This document shows, in pieces, positions 9,269 through 17,500 of a stretch of 63,148 nucleotides of DNA. Positions within the stretch are counted from its first letter, which is position 1, and each line of letters begins with the position of its first letter. Origin of the DNA: Lachnospiraceae bacterium (GTDB lineage: Bacteria > Bacillota > Clostridia > Lachnospirales > Lachnospiraceae); NCBI GenBank assembly GCA_022776305.1, contig JALFIB010000073.1:1-63148 (forward strand), written 5' to 3'. The notes under the pieces were generated by a model. The model ran no database searches. It was not told the DNA's origin and was given only the letters and a program-made list of their open reading frames with translations. Made by a program: the position numbers and the translations under genes.

Positions 9269-9793
9269 ATGAGAAAAAAGGATTTTAAAAACACGGAAAT
9301 CCATGTTCCGAGAAAGGATGATCTTATGGTAGATATTGCAAAACAAAAAAAGCAGCAGGAGTATCAGAAATACGTAAAACAGGTGACTCCCACCCACAAT
9401 CTGTTCCTTGATATGTGCAAAGCCTTTGTGACTGGAGGTGCTATCTGTGTGGTAGGGCAGTTTATCCTGAATTGGTGTGAACGGATCGGAATGAAAGAAG
9501 AGACTGCCTCGGGCTGGTGTGCCCTTTGGCTTGTTCTTTTCAGCGTGATCCTGACGGGATTGAATGTATATCAAAAGCTTGCAAAGTTTGGTGGGGCAGG
9601 AACTCTGGTGCCCATCACAGGCTTTGCAAATTCTGTGGCATCCCCTGCCATCGAATACCAGAAAGAGGGGCAAGTGTTTGGCATCGGATGTAAGATATTT
9701 ACCATTGCCGGGCCGGTGATCTTGTACGGGATTTTTACCAGTTGGGTACTGGGGGTAATCTACTGGATCGGAAAACATGTGGGGATCGCTTGA
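9269..9793 (+). CDS. spoVAC: stage V sporulation protein AC
   Basis: SpoVA-channel membrane protein used for dipicolinic acid movement in spores. The sequence carries the family blocks AFVTGGAICVVGQF, KFGGAGTLVPITGFANSVAS and ALEYK-like AIEYQKEGQVFGIG, matching B. subtilis SpoVAC throughout, with about four membrane segments. Two starts are possible: ATG 9269 (GGAGG only 3 bases away) and ATG 9326 (AAAGGATG at a better spacing, giving a length nearer the family's roughly 150 residues). In many relatives spoVAD and spoVAE follow; here the next gene is a convergent DUF4317 gene 51 bases on, so the partners are absent from this spot. Expression is presumably late sporulation, but no clear sigma-G or sigma-F promoter was identified. 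Confidence 0.88.
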   Translation: MRKKDFKNTEIHVPRKDDLMVDIAKQKKQQEYQKYVKQVTPTHNLFLDMCKAFVTGGAICVVGQFILNWCERIGMKEETASGWCALWLVLFSVILTGLNVYQKLAKFGGAGTLVPITGFANSVASPAIEYQKEGQVFGIGCKIFTIAGPVILYGIFTSWVLGVIYWIGKHVGIA

Positions 9794-9843
9794 CTTACCG
9801 CCGGAAAATATTGTAGCAGCCGTGATGGGAATTGCAGCTTTCT

Positions 9844-10989
9844 TTAATTTTCGTTGTCGGAATGTGGCGCACGGACCGGTATGCCGTTGACTTCCACGGA
9901 ATCATCGGCTGGGATGACAAAGTACGGCCTGCCATCCAGCATTCTGGTCTCAATGAGATCGGCGCATTCCGGTTTCACTTGTATAACGATGTTGGGAGTT
10001 TTTATTTCAAAACGGCGGCGGTTTACTACGTTTGATACGTAAAGCGCTGTCTGGCTGCTGCCCCCTGCCTGTTCGAATTCTTCATCGAAATGTTCCAGTG
10101 TCTCTTCGGTGGCACCGTTTTCAGACAACAGACGTTTTACATCATTTTTGTCTAACGCCGGTGGTTCCGGGTCATCTTTTCGTTCTTCCAGAAGGCCGTT
10201 TAATGCCTGATGGATGGTCTTTACGGTCTCATATGTACACTCACTTTGTAGTGTGTCTGCCACCAGAGCATTGAAAGTCTCTTTCTGGGAGGAAGCAGTC
10301 AAAGGAAGCTCACATCCCAGCAGGAGATGTGCAAACTCAGCATTCAGCTCATCCGGGTTTTTGGAATAATAAAGGATGCTGTGAATGTCTGTGTTTCGGT
10401 CAGTAAAAGCAGGGAAAAGAAATCCCGTCACAGGCATTTCCACAAACCAGTCACGAATACGCTGTTCGATGGAATTTGTATCTTCATTGTAGCAAAGTCC
10501 CGGTTTCGTCAGTTTGACCGGGCAGATAGAGCAGAGGATAAAATTATATACGTCATCAGAAGCATCGAACATTTCTATTCCGTCCGATGCTTTTTTTGGA
10601 ATATCGTATGCGCCGTGGATCAGGATGATGTAATAGTTTTCCGGATACATGAAGGTCTCGATCACTTTATCGTAAAATTCGTCCAGAAGCTCATCATCCT
10701 TTAGCTGGCTGTTCCGAAGCTTCATCAGGTATTCCTGTGCGCCGCCTCCAGCTTCCTGAACGAGGGGAAATTCCATATCAAGAAGGTTGCGCCCAATGGT
10801 GCCGGAAAGGGTCTTTTTCAATATCTCGAAATATTTGAACATTTCTTCCTCGGGGAGGGAGAGAAAAGCATCTTTCATTTTTGTCTTTTTATTCTTTTCG
10901 CCGTCCACATAGCAGCCGCAGATGCGGGTGATGGGGCAGCGGTCCGGATGGAAAAGCCGTTTGATCTCGGCAACTTCTTTTTTATTCAT
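9844..10989 (-). CDS. DUF4317 family protein
   Basis: A 381-residue cytoplasmic protein matching the DUF4317 family as I know it from Clostridia: it begins MNKKEVAEIKRLF and contains RICGCYVDGE near residue 23. No enzyme motif, signal peptide or membrane segment is seen, and function is unknown. The start has AAGGAG about 10 bases upstream on the minus strand. The gene converges with spoVAC and its C-terminus ends 50 bases from the spoVAC stop. Confidence 0.8.
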   Translation of the reverse strand: MNKKEVAEIKRLFHPDRCPITRICGCYVDGEKNKKTKMKDAFLSLPEEEMFKYFEILKKTLSGTIGRNLLDMEFPLVQEAGGGAQEYLMKLRNSQLKDDELLDEFYDKVIETFMYPENYYIILIHGAYDIPKKASDGIEMFDASDDVYNFILCSICPVKLTKPGLCYNEDTNSIEQRIRDWFVEMPVTGFLFPAFTDRNTDIHSILYYSKNPDELNAEFAHLLLGCELPLTASSQKETFNALVADTLQSECTYETVKTIHQALNGLLEERKDDPEPPALDKNDVKRLLSENGATEETLEHFDEEFEQAGGSSQTALYVSNVVNRRRFEIKTPNIVIQVKPECADLIETRMLDGRPYFVIPADDSVEVNGIPVRAPHSDNEN

Positions 10990-11079
10990 AATTTATACGC
11001 TCCTTATACTTAGGTCCAGATAAAAAATCAAATTTTGTATGTCTCCAAATAAATTTAAAACAGAATACGTTACAAGGGG

Positions 11080-11820
11080 TTAAAGGGGCAAAACCGGCAC
11101 CAGATATTCTGCAGCCACGTGTAAGAGCAGAAGATGTACCGGATAGAACCAGTAGAAAAAGTACTTCAGCTGGAACCCTCTTTTCCCATTATAAAAATAA
11201 ATAGGAATAAAGGCCAGCGGTGCAGGAATTTCCCATGAGACAGCAGCAGCCCCACCGATACACTGGTAAAGTCGAGTGTAACGCATCAGATACAGGACCG
11301 CAATGAGGAATACTCCTTTGTAATTGTAGTCTGTATCAATATAGTAGGCGGCCACCATCCCTACGGCGATGGGTAAAATGGCGAGGGACATGTTTCTTGT
11401 GCCGTTTTCCGTGATATAAGAGATACCCACCATCACCAGAAGGCCAATGAACAGAGTGAAATAAACATTCTGTTTGTCCGGATAAAAAACATTCCCTTTT
11501 AATGCAAGGTCAAAAGGAATTTCAGATATCAGGGCAAATAAAAAAAGACGTCCTGCATACTTTTTCACATTTCGGGTGTGAAGGAATCCTTCTACGATCA
11601 GAAAACAGAAAATGGGGAAAGCCAGCCGTCCGATATCTCTGGAAAGGTTGTAGATGGCAAGCCACATCTTTTGGCTTTCCGGCACACTGGATACGGAAGG
11701 AAGCCTGACGATAGCGCGAAGGACAGTGGCTCCCAAATGGTCAATAAACATGGTAATAATTGCGATCATTTTCAAAGCGCCGCCGGACAGCCCTTTGAAC
11801 CTTTTTCTATGCTCTTCCAT
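11080..11820 (-). CDS. TraX family membrane protein
   Basis: Polytopic membrane protein of about 246 residues of the TraX family, originally named for the F-pilin acetylase but widespread in Firmicute chromosomes. The N-terminus LSGGALKMIAIITMFIDHLGA, the block DIGRLAFPIFCFLIVEGF and the late YWFYPVHLLLL (with the conserved YPxH) are typical. It is predicted to be an integral-membrane acyltransferase-like protein of unknown substrate. The start MEEHRKRF at 11820 is chosen because TGGAG lies 6-7 bases upstream; longer in-frame starts lie at 11832 and 11856. Confidence 0.8.
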   Translation of the reverse strand: MEEHRKRFKGLSGGALKMIAIITMFIDHLGATVLRAIVRLPSVSSVPESQKMWLAIYNLSRDIGRLAFPIFCFLIVEGFLHTRNVKKYAGRLFLFALISEIPFDLALKGNVFYPDKQNVYFTLFIGLLVMVGISYITENGTRNMSLAILPIAVGMVAAYYIDTDYNYKGVFLIAVLYLMRYTRLYQCIGGAAAVSWEIPAPLAFIPIYFYNGKRGFQLKYFFYWFYPVHLLLLHVAAEYLVPVLPL

Positions 11821-11983
11821 AAAAATCTCCATTCCGTTGCCTTTGGCTTGCGGCACAAAAGCTCATAAATAATTGAAAATATTGATCTTTGAAAAGAATA
11901 CCTGCTTTATCATGGTTTGTCAAGAAGCCTGATCTTGCTGTATGGTATATTAAAATGAGATATTGCCTGTTATTTTTGGATCT

Positions 11984-12031
11984 AAAAAAGAGAAGAGGCT
12001 GTCCTGAAAACTAAGATATAGGACAGCCTCT
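11984..12031 (-). terminator. intrinsic terminator of htpG
   Basis: Perfect 11-bp stem GAGGCTGTCCT (11995-12005) / AGGACAGCCTC (12020-12030). Read on the minus strand the stem is followed by TTCTCTTTTTT, so it terminates htpG. Confidence 0.85.
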
Positions 12032-12110
12032 CCGGGTTTAAGAGGTTTATTTCAAGGTTTATAGTTCAAAGATTTTTTACGGAAGATTGTATTACAGCCA
12101 CCTGTAATCC

Positions 12111-14234
12111 TTATTTCGTGAGCAGCATCAGGATCTCGTTGCTCCTTGCGATGAACTTGGTCATCTCATCCGGTGAGAGCGGTTTGTGTGCGATCATGGC
12201 AAGATCGTAAAGCTGTTCGCAGATCATAGGAACTTTGTCAGAATCCTTGTTTGCTGCAACGTACTGTACCAGTTTGTTGTTTGCGTTTAAGACAAGGGTC
12301 TGGTCTCCGCCAAACATGGATGGATCCATGCCGCTCATGCCGTACATCTTCATCATTTCCTGCATACGCCTGCTTTCCTCAGAAAGCGTTACCATGGAGG
12401 AGATGTTTTCGTTTTTCAGTTTTTCTACTTTGACTTCCAGTTTATCTTTGCCAAGGGCTTTGCGGAATACCTCGGTAAGTGTCTCGGCTGTCTCTTTCAG
12501 TGCTTCAGCGTCTGACTCTTCCTTTGCTGAATCTGTAACGTCAGCATCGATCCTCTGGAATTTGATCTTGTCGTTGATCTGCTCCATGTGGGAGATGAAT
12601 GCCGTATCAATATTGTGGCGCAGGATCACAGCATCCATGCCATTTTCACGGAACATATTGATATATTGGCTCTGCTGTACTTCATCCGTTACATAGTAGA
12701 TAGTTTGTTTTTCAGGCTCTTTTTCTTCTTCATCCTCTACAACCTCAGCGTTGCTGTCATCCGATACCGCATCTTTCGGTTCTGCTTCGGAGGTGCTGCC
12801 ATTCTCAGCTTCTTTTGCTTCACCTTCAACCACTTCGCCTTCCGCAGGTTTTTCTTCTTCTTTTGCCAGATCTTTGATGGTAAGGTATTTTCCGTCAAGG
12901 TTTTTGTAAAGGATATAATCGTTCATCTTTTCGCCGAACTTGGAATCTTTGATGCAGCCGAATTTGATGAAGGGGCTGATATCATCCCAGTATTTTTCAT
13001 AGCTCTCACGGTCTGTCTTGCACATGCCGGTGAGCTTGTCGGCAACTTTCTTTGTGATGTAGTCGGAGATCTTCTTTACAAATCCGTCATTTTGAAGGGC
13101 AGATCTGGAAACGTTCAGCGGCAGGTCCGGACAATCGATCACGCCTTTGAGCAGCATCAAAAACTCAGGAATGACTTCTTTGATGTTGTCGGCGATGAAT
13201 ACCTGATTGTTGTAAAGCTTGATGGTGCCTTCAATAGAATCGTACTCCGTGTTGATCTTCGGGAAGTACAGGATACCTTTTAAGTTGAACGGATAGTCCA
13301 TATTCAGATGAATCCAGAACAGCGGCTCCTTGTAGTCCAAAAATACTTTGCGGTAGAATTCTTTGTATTCCTCATCGGTGCAGTCATTGGGATGTTTTGC
13401 CCAAAGAGGATGGGTATCACTTAAAGATACGGGACGTTTGTTGATCTTAACACGGTCACGGGCAGGAGAGATCTCAACGACTTCTTTTTCGCCGTTTTCG
13501 TTTTCCTTCTCCTCCGTCTTTGCATCTTCATGGATGCGTTCAACCACCACATCATCCTCACGGAGCTCAGATTCATCAATGGTCTCATATTGCTGTTCTG
13601 CATTTGCCTTTGAGAGGAAAATTTCTACCGGCATGAAAGAACAGTATTTTTCAATGACTTCACGGGCACGGTATTCATTTGCAAACTCAAGGGAATCCTC
13701 AGAGAGGAAAAGGGTGATCTCAGTACCTACCTCGGTGCGGCTTCCTTCCTCCATGGAGTATTCTGTGCCGCCGTCACATTCCCAATGGACAGGGGCGGCA
13801 TCTTTTTTGTAGGAGAGTGTATCAATATGCACTTCATCTGCAACCATGAATGCGGAATAGAAACCGAGTCCAAAGTGGCCGATAATATCATCTTCTGTAG
13901 TCTTGTCTTTGTATTTTTCAAGGAAATCGGTGGCACCTGAAAATGCGATCTGTGTGATGTATTCTTCTACTTCATCTGCTGTCATGCCAAGGCCGTTATC
14001 GATGAATTTCAAAGTTTTTTCTTCTGGATTTACAATGACCTCGATTTTCTTCTTATGGTTTTCCGGAAATGTATACTCGCCCATCATTTCCAGCTTATCC
14101 AGCTTTGTGATAGCATCGCAGCCATTGGAGATCAGTTCACGGAAAAAGATGTCATGGTCTGAATAAAGCCATTTTTTTATGATCGGGAAAATGTTTTCGC
14201 TGTTAATGGAAAGACTTCCTGTTTTCTTGCTCAT
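12111..14234 (-). CDS. htpG: molecular chaperone HtpG (Hsp90)
   Basis: ATP-dependent Hsp90 chaperone. The GHKL ATPase domain shows ELISNGCDAI, DNGLGMT and GHFGLGFYSAFMVAD; the middle and C-terminal dimerisation domains follow. At 707 residues it is clearly longer than E. coli HtpG (624). The extra length includes a charged linker near residues 215-230 and a strongly acidic, low-complexity insertion at about residues 457-510, rich in Glu, Ala and Asp, before the conserved TIYYVTDE segment. An AAGGAG site lies 10 bases before the ATG. A promoter (14274-14302) and a perfect CIRCE operator (14310-14336) lie upstream, pointing to HrcA heat-shock control. Confidence 0.95.
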   Translation of the reverse strand: MSKKTGSLSINSENIFPIIKKWLYSDHDIFFRELISNGCDAITKLDKLEMMGEYTFPENHKKKIEVIVNPEEKTLKFIDNGLGMTADEVEEYITQIAFSGATDFLEKYKDKTTEDDIIGHFGLGFYSAFMVADEVHIDTLSYKKDAAPVHWECDGGTEYSMEEGSRTEVGTEITLFLSEDSLEFANEYRAREVIEKYCSFMPVEIFLSKANAEQQYETIDESELREDDVVVERIHEDAKTEEKENENGEKEVVEISPARDRVKINKRPVSLSDTHPLWAKHPNDCTDEEYKEFYRKVFLDYKEPLFWIHLNMDYPFNLKGILYFPKINTEYDSIEGTIKLYNNQVFIADNIKEVIPEFLMLLKGVIDCPDLPLNVSRSALQNDGFVKKISDYITKKVADKLTGMCKTDRESYEKYWDDISPFIKFGCIKDSKFGEKMNDYILYKNLDGKYLTIKDLAKEEEKPAEGEVVEGEAKEAENGSTSEAEPKDAVSDDSNAEVVEDEEEKEPEKQTIYYVTDEVQQSQYINMFRENGMDAVILRHNIDTAFISHMEQINDKIKFQRIDADVTDSAKEESDAEALKETAETLTEVFRKALGKDKLEVKVEKLKNENISSMVTLSEESRRMQEMMKMYGMSGMDPSMFGGDQTLVLNANNKLVQYVAANKDSDKVPMICEQLYDLAMIAHKPLSPDEMTKFIARSNEILMLLTK

Positions 14235-14273
14235 GTAGCAACAACTCCTTTATCTGATTTATCATTTCCACCT

Positions 14274-14302
14274 ATTCTAATACCCCTATAACAAAAAGTC
14301 AA
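14274..14302 (-). promoter_or_regulatory. sigma-A promoter of htpG
   Basis: On the minus strand TTGACT (14302-14297), 17-base spacer, TAGAAT (14279-14274). The transcript start would be near 14267, about 33 bases before the ATG. Confidence 0.75.
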
Positions 14303-14309
14303 GAAAAAA

Positions 14310-14336
14310 TTAGCACTCAATCGAAATGAGTGCTAA
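14310..14336. promoter_or_regulatory. CIRCE operator (HrcA site) of htpG
   Basis: Perfect TTAGCACTC-N9-GAGTGCTAA. The right arm overlaps the stop codon of the upstream DUF5721-like gene. It stands 7 bases upstream of the htpG -35 box rather than at the transcript start, which is an unusual placement for CIRCE. Confidence 0.95.
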
Positions 14337-14830
14337 CAAAAAGGAATTTCCTTTTGGCGGAAGAATTTTTCCAGCATGAGATCCCATGCATGCTCCAATG
14401 ATTTGTCGAGAGAAAAGAAGCGAAGGGAGGTTCCGCTGATACAGGTTAAAAGTGTACCGTCATAATGGATATTGAGGAAAAGCCCGTCCACATCGGAAGG
14501 CTGGATATCAATGCCGGAGCCGGATATTAAAGCTTCTACGTTGTGCGGCGCAAGGCGGAGCACGATCCGGAAATGTAACGGTGTATTTTTTCCTTTGGTA
14601 AGTTCAAAAAAGAGCGGACGGACACGTTTCCAGAGAGGATAACCGCAGTTTTCCACCGTAAGCTGTTCAGCCTCATCACTTCCAAAAAACTCCGGATGAA
14701 AGGTACCGTCAATGTGAAAAGAGGCAAATGTTGTGAGAGAGGCCTCTGATAAAAGAAAGGTGTCAAAAGTTTCACCTAGCAATAATTTTTTCATAAAATC
14801 CCGGATGTCCTGAATCTGGTAGGAACGCAA
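14333..14830 (-). CDS. DUF5721-like protein of unknown function
   Basis: A 165-residue cytoplasmic protein resembling the Lachnospiraceae family that begins with an IxDxxxFMKKLLLxETFDxFLL block; here IRDFMKKLLLGETFDTFLL. No catalytic motif is visible. The start is taken as TTG at 14830, because AAGGAGG stands 8 bases before it and the family start aligns there; the ORF stays open another 38 codons upstream, but the promoter lies inside that stretch. It ends inside the CIRCE of htpG, so both genes may be partly cotranscribed. Confidence 0.65.
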   Translation of the reverse strand: MRSYQIQDIRDFMKKLLLGETFDTFLLSEASLTTFASFHIDGTFHPEFFGSDEAEQLTVENCGYPLWKRVRPLFFELTKGKNTPLHFRIVLRLAPHNVEALISGSGIDIQPSDVDGLFLNIHYDGTLLTCISGTSLRFFSLDKSLEHAWDLMLEKFFRQKEIPFC

Positions 14831-14914
14831 GGCGAGTACCTCCTTATGGAATAAAAAATAACTGGACTTGCCCTGAATATTTTTGAATCCTTGATACAAG
14901 GCAGCCACCCAGAT

Positions 14915-14944
14915 ATTATACAGGAAAAAGGAGAAATTTGACAA
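14915..14944 (-). promoter_or_regulatory. promoter of the DUF5721-like gene
   Basis: Minus strand TTGTCA (14944-14939), 18-base spacer, TATAAT (14920-14915). It supports the downstream TTG start over the longer open frame. Confidence 0.6.
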
Positions 14945-15008
14945 CGCGAAAATAATTTAATTTATCCTTTTCAAGGATAGGCAGATGTGTTATAGTAATT
15001 CTATTACA

Positions 15009-15029
15009 ATATAGTATTGAAAACTATAT
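15009..15029. promoter_or_regulatory. inverted repeat upstream of degV-like gene
   Basis: Perfect ATATAGT-N7-ACTATAT, 53 bases before the DegV start and just downstream of a TATAGT-like -10. It could be an operator; no regulator is assigned. Confidence 0.4.
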
Positions 15030-15082
15030 CTTAAAATTATAAAAAACATTTTGGAAAGTTTGCTTTTATACAGGAGGTTGTT

Positions 15083-15922
15083 ATGGATTACGTTATCGTG
15101 ATGGACAGCTGCGGAGAACGCACAGATGAAATGAAAAAAGATGAGAGAGTCATACCGGCACCGCTGACTATGCAGGTGGATCAGTATTCTTTTGTAGATG
15201 ATGATACTTTTGACCAGGCAGATTTTTTGAAAAAGATTGCTGACAGCCCCAATTGTCCGAAGTCAGCCTGCCCTTCTCCTGATTATTATAAAGAAGCTTT
15301 CGAGAAAAGTGAAAAGCGTGCTTACGCAGTTACCCTTTCCGCGGAGCTCTCCGGTTCATACAACAGCGCAGTTTTGGCGAAAGATCTGGTTCTGGAAGAA
15401 AGGCCGGACATGAAGATCCATATTTTTAATTCCAGGTCGGCTTCCATCGGTGAGACATTGATCACGGAGAAGATTCAGGAATGTGAAGCTGCCGGAATGG
15501 AATTTGAGAAACTTGTAGAGACTGTAGAAGACTATATTGATGGACAAAACACGTATTTTGTTCTGGAAAACCTGGAGACACTCCGCAAAAACGGACGTCT
15601 CAGCAATATTAAAGCATTCGTAGCTTCTGCCTTAAAGATCAAACCTGTGATGGGATCTACCCCGGAGGGAACCATCATCCAGCTGGATCAGGCGAGAGGT
15701 ATCAATAAAGCGCTCGTAAAAATGGTAGAATATGTAACCAATCAGGTAGAAAAGCCGGAAGAGAAGATTCTGGCTATCTCGCATTGCAATTGCTTTGAAC
15801 GGGGACAGATGGTACGGGATGCCATCCTTCAGAAAATAAAGGTAAAAGATGTGATCTTTCTGGATACTGCAGGAATTTCTTCCATGTACGCCAATGATGG
15901 GGGGATCATTATTACCATATAA
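15083..15922 (+). CDS. DegV family fatty-acid-binding protein (FakB-like)
   Basis: DegV-fold protein of 279 residues. DegV/FakB proteins bind a fatty acid and present it to the kinase FakA for acyl phosphate formation. Visible features are VIVMDSCGERTDEM at the N-terminus, the TLSAELSGSYNSA loop with the Ser-Gly-Ser-Tyr lipid-carboxylate site, and a C-terminal half typical of the family. AGGAGG is 6 bases before the ATG. No fakA is in the window. Some divergence from the classic SxDxT at the N-terminus means binding specificity cannot be inferred. Confidence 0.82.
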   Translation: MDYVIVMDSCGERTDEMKKDERVIPAPLTMQVDQYSFVDDDTFDQADFLKKIADSPNCPKSACPSPDYYKEAFEKSEKRAYAVTLSAELSGSYNSAVLAKDLVLEERPDMKIHIFNSRSASIGETLITEKIQECEAAGMEFEKLVETVEDYIDGQNTYFVLENLETLRKNGRLSNIKAFVASALKIKPVMGSTPEGTIIQLDQARGINKALVKMVEYVTNQVEKPEEKILAISHCNCFERGQMVRDAILQKIKVKDVIFLDTAGISSMYANDGGIIITI

Positions 15923-15933
15923 AAATAATGTCA

Positions 15934-15965
15934 GGATTGTGAGGGTGCGAAGCACGAAACAATCC
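15934..15965. repeat. palindromic extragenic repeat, copy 2 (GTGCGAAGCAC type)
   Basis: Nested palindrome: GGATTGT (15934-15940) with ACAATCC (15959-15965), and inside it GTGC-GAA-GCAC (15945-15955). The same core is at 7913-7943. It lies 11 bases after the degV-like stop. A second small hairpin, CATCAT-AGAG-ATGATG, follows near 15990. Confidence 0.7.
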
Positions 15966-16067
15966 GTATGGCATCTTATGCTCCAAACATCATAGAGATG
16001 ATGCCAGAGTCAAAAGTCATTAACCACTAAGGAAAACTTGGCAGCAGGGCGCGTCCGTAAAAAAAGA

Positions 16068-16095
16068 TTGAAATTCCGGGAGAATCGTGTATACT
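16068..16095 (+). promoter_or_regulatory. promoter of the small membrane protein gene
   Basis: TTGAAA (16068-16073), 16-base spacer, TATACT (16090-16095), 42 bases before the ATG. Confidence 0.5.
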
Positions 16096-16137
16096 GTTTA
16101 GTAGGAAAATTTGCAATTTAAAAGGAGAGATATACAC

Positions 16138-16395
16138 ATGAGTCAGGCAAAAGTTGATCGTTATAAAGAAGAAAAACGGAATCGCGCAAAGATCATCAAA
16201 AAAGAGAAAAGACAGTGGATGGCTACAAAGTTAGGCATGTATCTGGTTGGACTGGTGCTGGTAGCGTGGGTAGGGGTTTCTGTTTACAATGGAGTGACCA
16301 CAAAAGATGCATCTGAGATTGAAAAGCCAACATATACTGTGGATACCACTGCTCTCGATGATTTTATGACGGATCTTACAGCTGAAGAAGAATAA
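16138..16395 (+). CDS. small single-pass membrane protein of unknown function
   Basis: An 85-residue protein with a Lys/Arg-rich N-terminus (residues 1-33), one membrane segment (MYLVGLVLVAWVGVSVYNGV, about residues 38-57) and an acidic tail outside. The charge pattern predicts an N-in, C-out topology. No family is recognised. AAAGGAGAG precedes the ATG at a good distance, which fixes the start at 16138. It has its own promoter and is 23 bases ahead of the PfkB kinase, so they are probably cotranscribed. Confidence 0.65.
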   Translation: MSQAKVDRYKEEKRNRAKIIKKEKRQWMATKLGMYLVGLVLVAWVGVSVYNGVTTKDASEIEKPTYTVDTTALDDFMTDLTAEEE

Positions 16396-16418
16396 AAAAC
16401 TCCTGGGAGGAAAAAACT

Positions 16419-17351
16419 ATGATAGATGTTTATAGTATTGGGGAAATGCTCATTGATTTTATTCCGGGCAGCGAGCCGGCCAGCTATATAAGGAAGGCGG
16501 GAGGCGCACCTGCAAATGCAGCGATCGCTGTAGCGAAAAACGGATTGTCCGTAAGCATGTGCTGCAAAGTAGGAGATGATGATTTCGGACATTTTCTGAT
16601 GGACACGCTGAAGGAACACAACGTAAAAGCAGCCTGCCCTGAGTACTGCAAAGAAGCAGTGACTACGATGGCTTTCGTCACACTTGAAGAGGACGGCGAA
16701 CGCAAATTTACATTTGCAAGAAAACCGGGAGCTGACACTATGCTTCAGGAGTCAGAGGTGAAAGAGGCAGATATCGATGAATCTGTGATCATCCATGCAG
16801 GTTCCTGCTCTTTATCCGCACATCCGGAAGCCGAGGCTACCGTGAAGGCCATGAGGCTTGCCCATGAAAAAGGGAAACTGGTCAGCTTTGACGTAAATTA
16901 CCGCAATGTTATGTGGGATGATGATCTGGATGCATGTACCGCAAGCGTGATGGATGTTCTCCAGTATGTGGATTTCTTAAAGATCTCTGAAGAAGAGGTT
17001 GATATGGTAGGCGGCGAAGCGCATTTGTTTGAGCTGATGGAAAAATACAATATTGCCGTAGTGATCTTGACACTTGGTGCAGCTGGTGCTCGTGCATATT
17101 ATCAGGGCAAGACCATAGAAGTGAAGGGAAGAAAAGCAAAGGCAGTGGATGCCACAGGTGCCGGCGATGCATTCTGGGGTGGATTTTTGTCAAAACTGAG
17201 AATTCAGGGGGTTGAGTCCGTGAATGATCTCAGCGAAGAGAAGATCCAGAAAGCCATCGAATACGGAAATGTATCTGGATTTATCTGTGTACAGACAAAG
17301 GGAGCCATTGCTTCCCTGCCTACGAGAGAGCAGATCGAAGCGTATCTGTAA
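16419..17351 (+). CDS. PfkB-family carbohydrate kinase (fructokinase-like)
   Basis: Ribokinase-fold sugar kinase, 310 residues. Signature 1 is AGGAPANAAIAVAKNG near residue 28; signature 2 is DATGAGDAFWGGFL near residue 244, holding the catalytic Asp and the anion hole. The GEMLIDFIP start and overall motif order resemble bacterial fructokinases (ScrK type), which phosphorylate fructose at C6. No sucrose or fructose transporter is adjacent, so the substrate remains inferred. AGGAGG-like GGGAGG precedes the ATG. Confidence 0.85.
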   Translation: MIDVYSIGEMLIDFIPGSEPASYIRKAGGAPANAAIAVAKNGLSVSMCCKVGDDDFGHFLMDTLKEHNVKAACPEYCKEAVTTMAFVTLEEDGERKFTFARKPGADTMLQESEVKEADIDESVIIHAGSCSLSAHPEAEATVKAMRLAHEKGKLVSFDVNYRNVMWDDDLDACTASVMDVLQYVDFLKISEEEVDMVGGEAHLFELMEKYNIAVVILTLGAAGARAYYQGKTIEVKGRKAKAVDATGAGDAFWGGFLSKLRIQGVESVNDLSEEKIQKAIEYGNVSGFICVQTKGAIASLPTREQIEAYL

Positions 17352-17386
17352 TCCTATCTGGCAGTGACCGTGTGATATGAAAAAAG

Positions 17387-17440
17387 AAGACTGTTGTTCT
17401 TTAGACAGTAGTGTCGAAGGAGCAGCAGTCTTTTACATTT
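17387..17440 (+). terminator. intrinsic terminator after the PfkB kinase
   Basis: AAGACTGTTG (17387-17396) pairs with CAGCAGTCTT (17423-17432) with one G-U pair, followed by a T-rich run TTACATTTTACTT. Confidence 0.65.
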
Positions 17441-17443
17441 TAC

Positions 17444-17472
17444 TTGCGGAAGAGTTTGTTATGAGTTAAAAT
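17444..17472 (+). promoter_or_regulatory. candidate promoter of the PAP2 gene
   Basis: TTGCGG (17444-17449), 17-base spacer, TAAAAT (17467-17472), immediately after the previous terminator. Confidence 0.45.
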
Positions 17473-17500
17473 AAAAGTTGCGATTATAGGAGGAAAGTGA

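Noticed and set aside
9794-9843. Remnant of a next spoVA gene after spoVAC
   Set aside because: A plus-one frame reads LDLPPENIVAAVMGIAAFF, which looks protein-like, but it is short, has no start and overlaps the DUF4317 coding strand; no convincing match to SpoVAD or SpoVAE.
10990-11079. Promoter TTGATT-N17-TATAAG before the DUF4317 gene (minus strand)
   Set aside because: The -10 box would overlap the ribosome site AAGGAG, so a transcript from it would lack that site.
12235-13812. Long plus-strand open frames across htpG
   Set aside because: They are antisense shadows of the htpG coding sequence, with no ribosome sites and no family resemblance.
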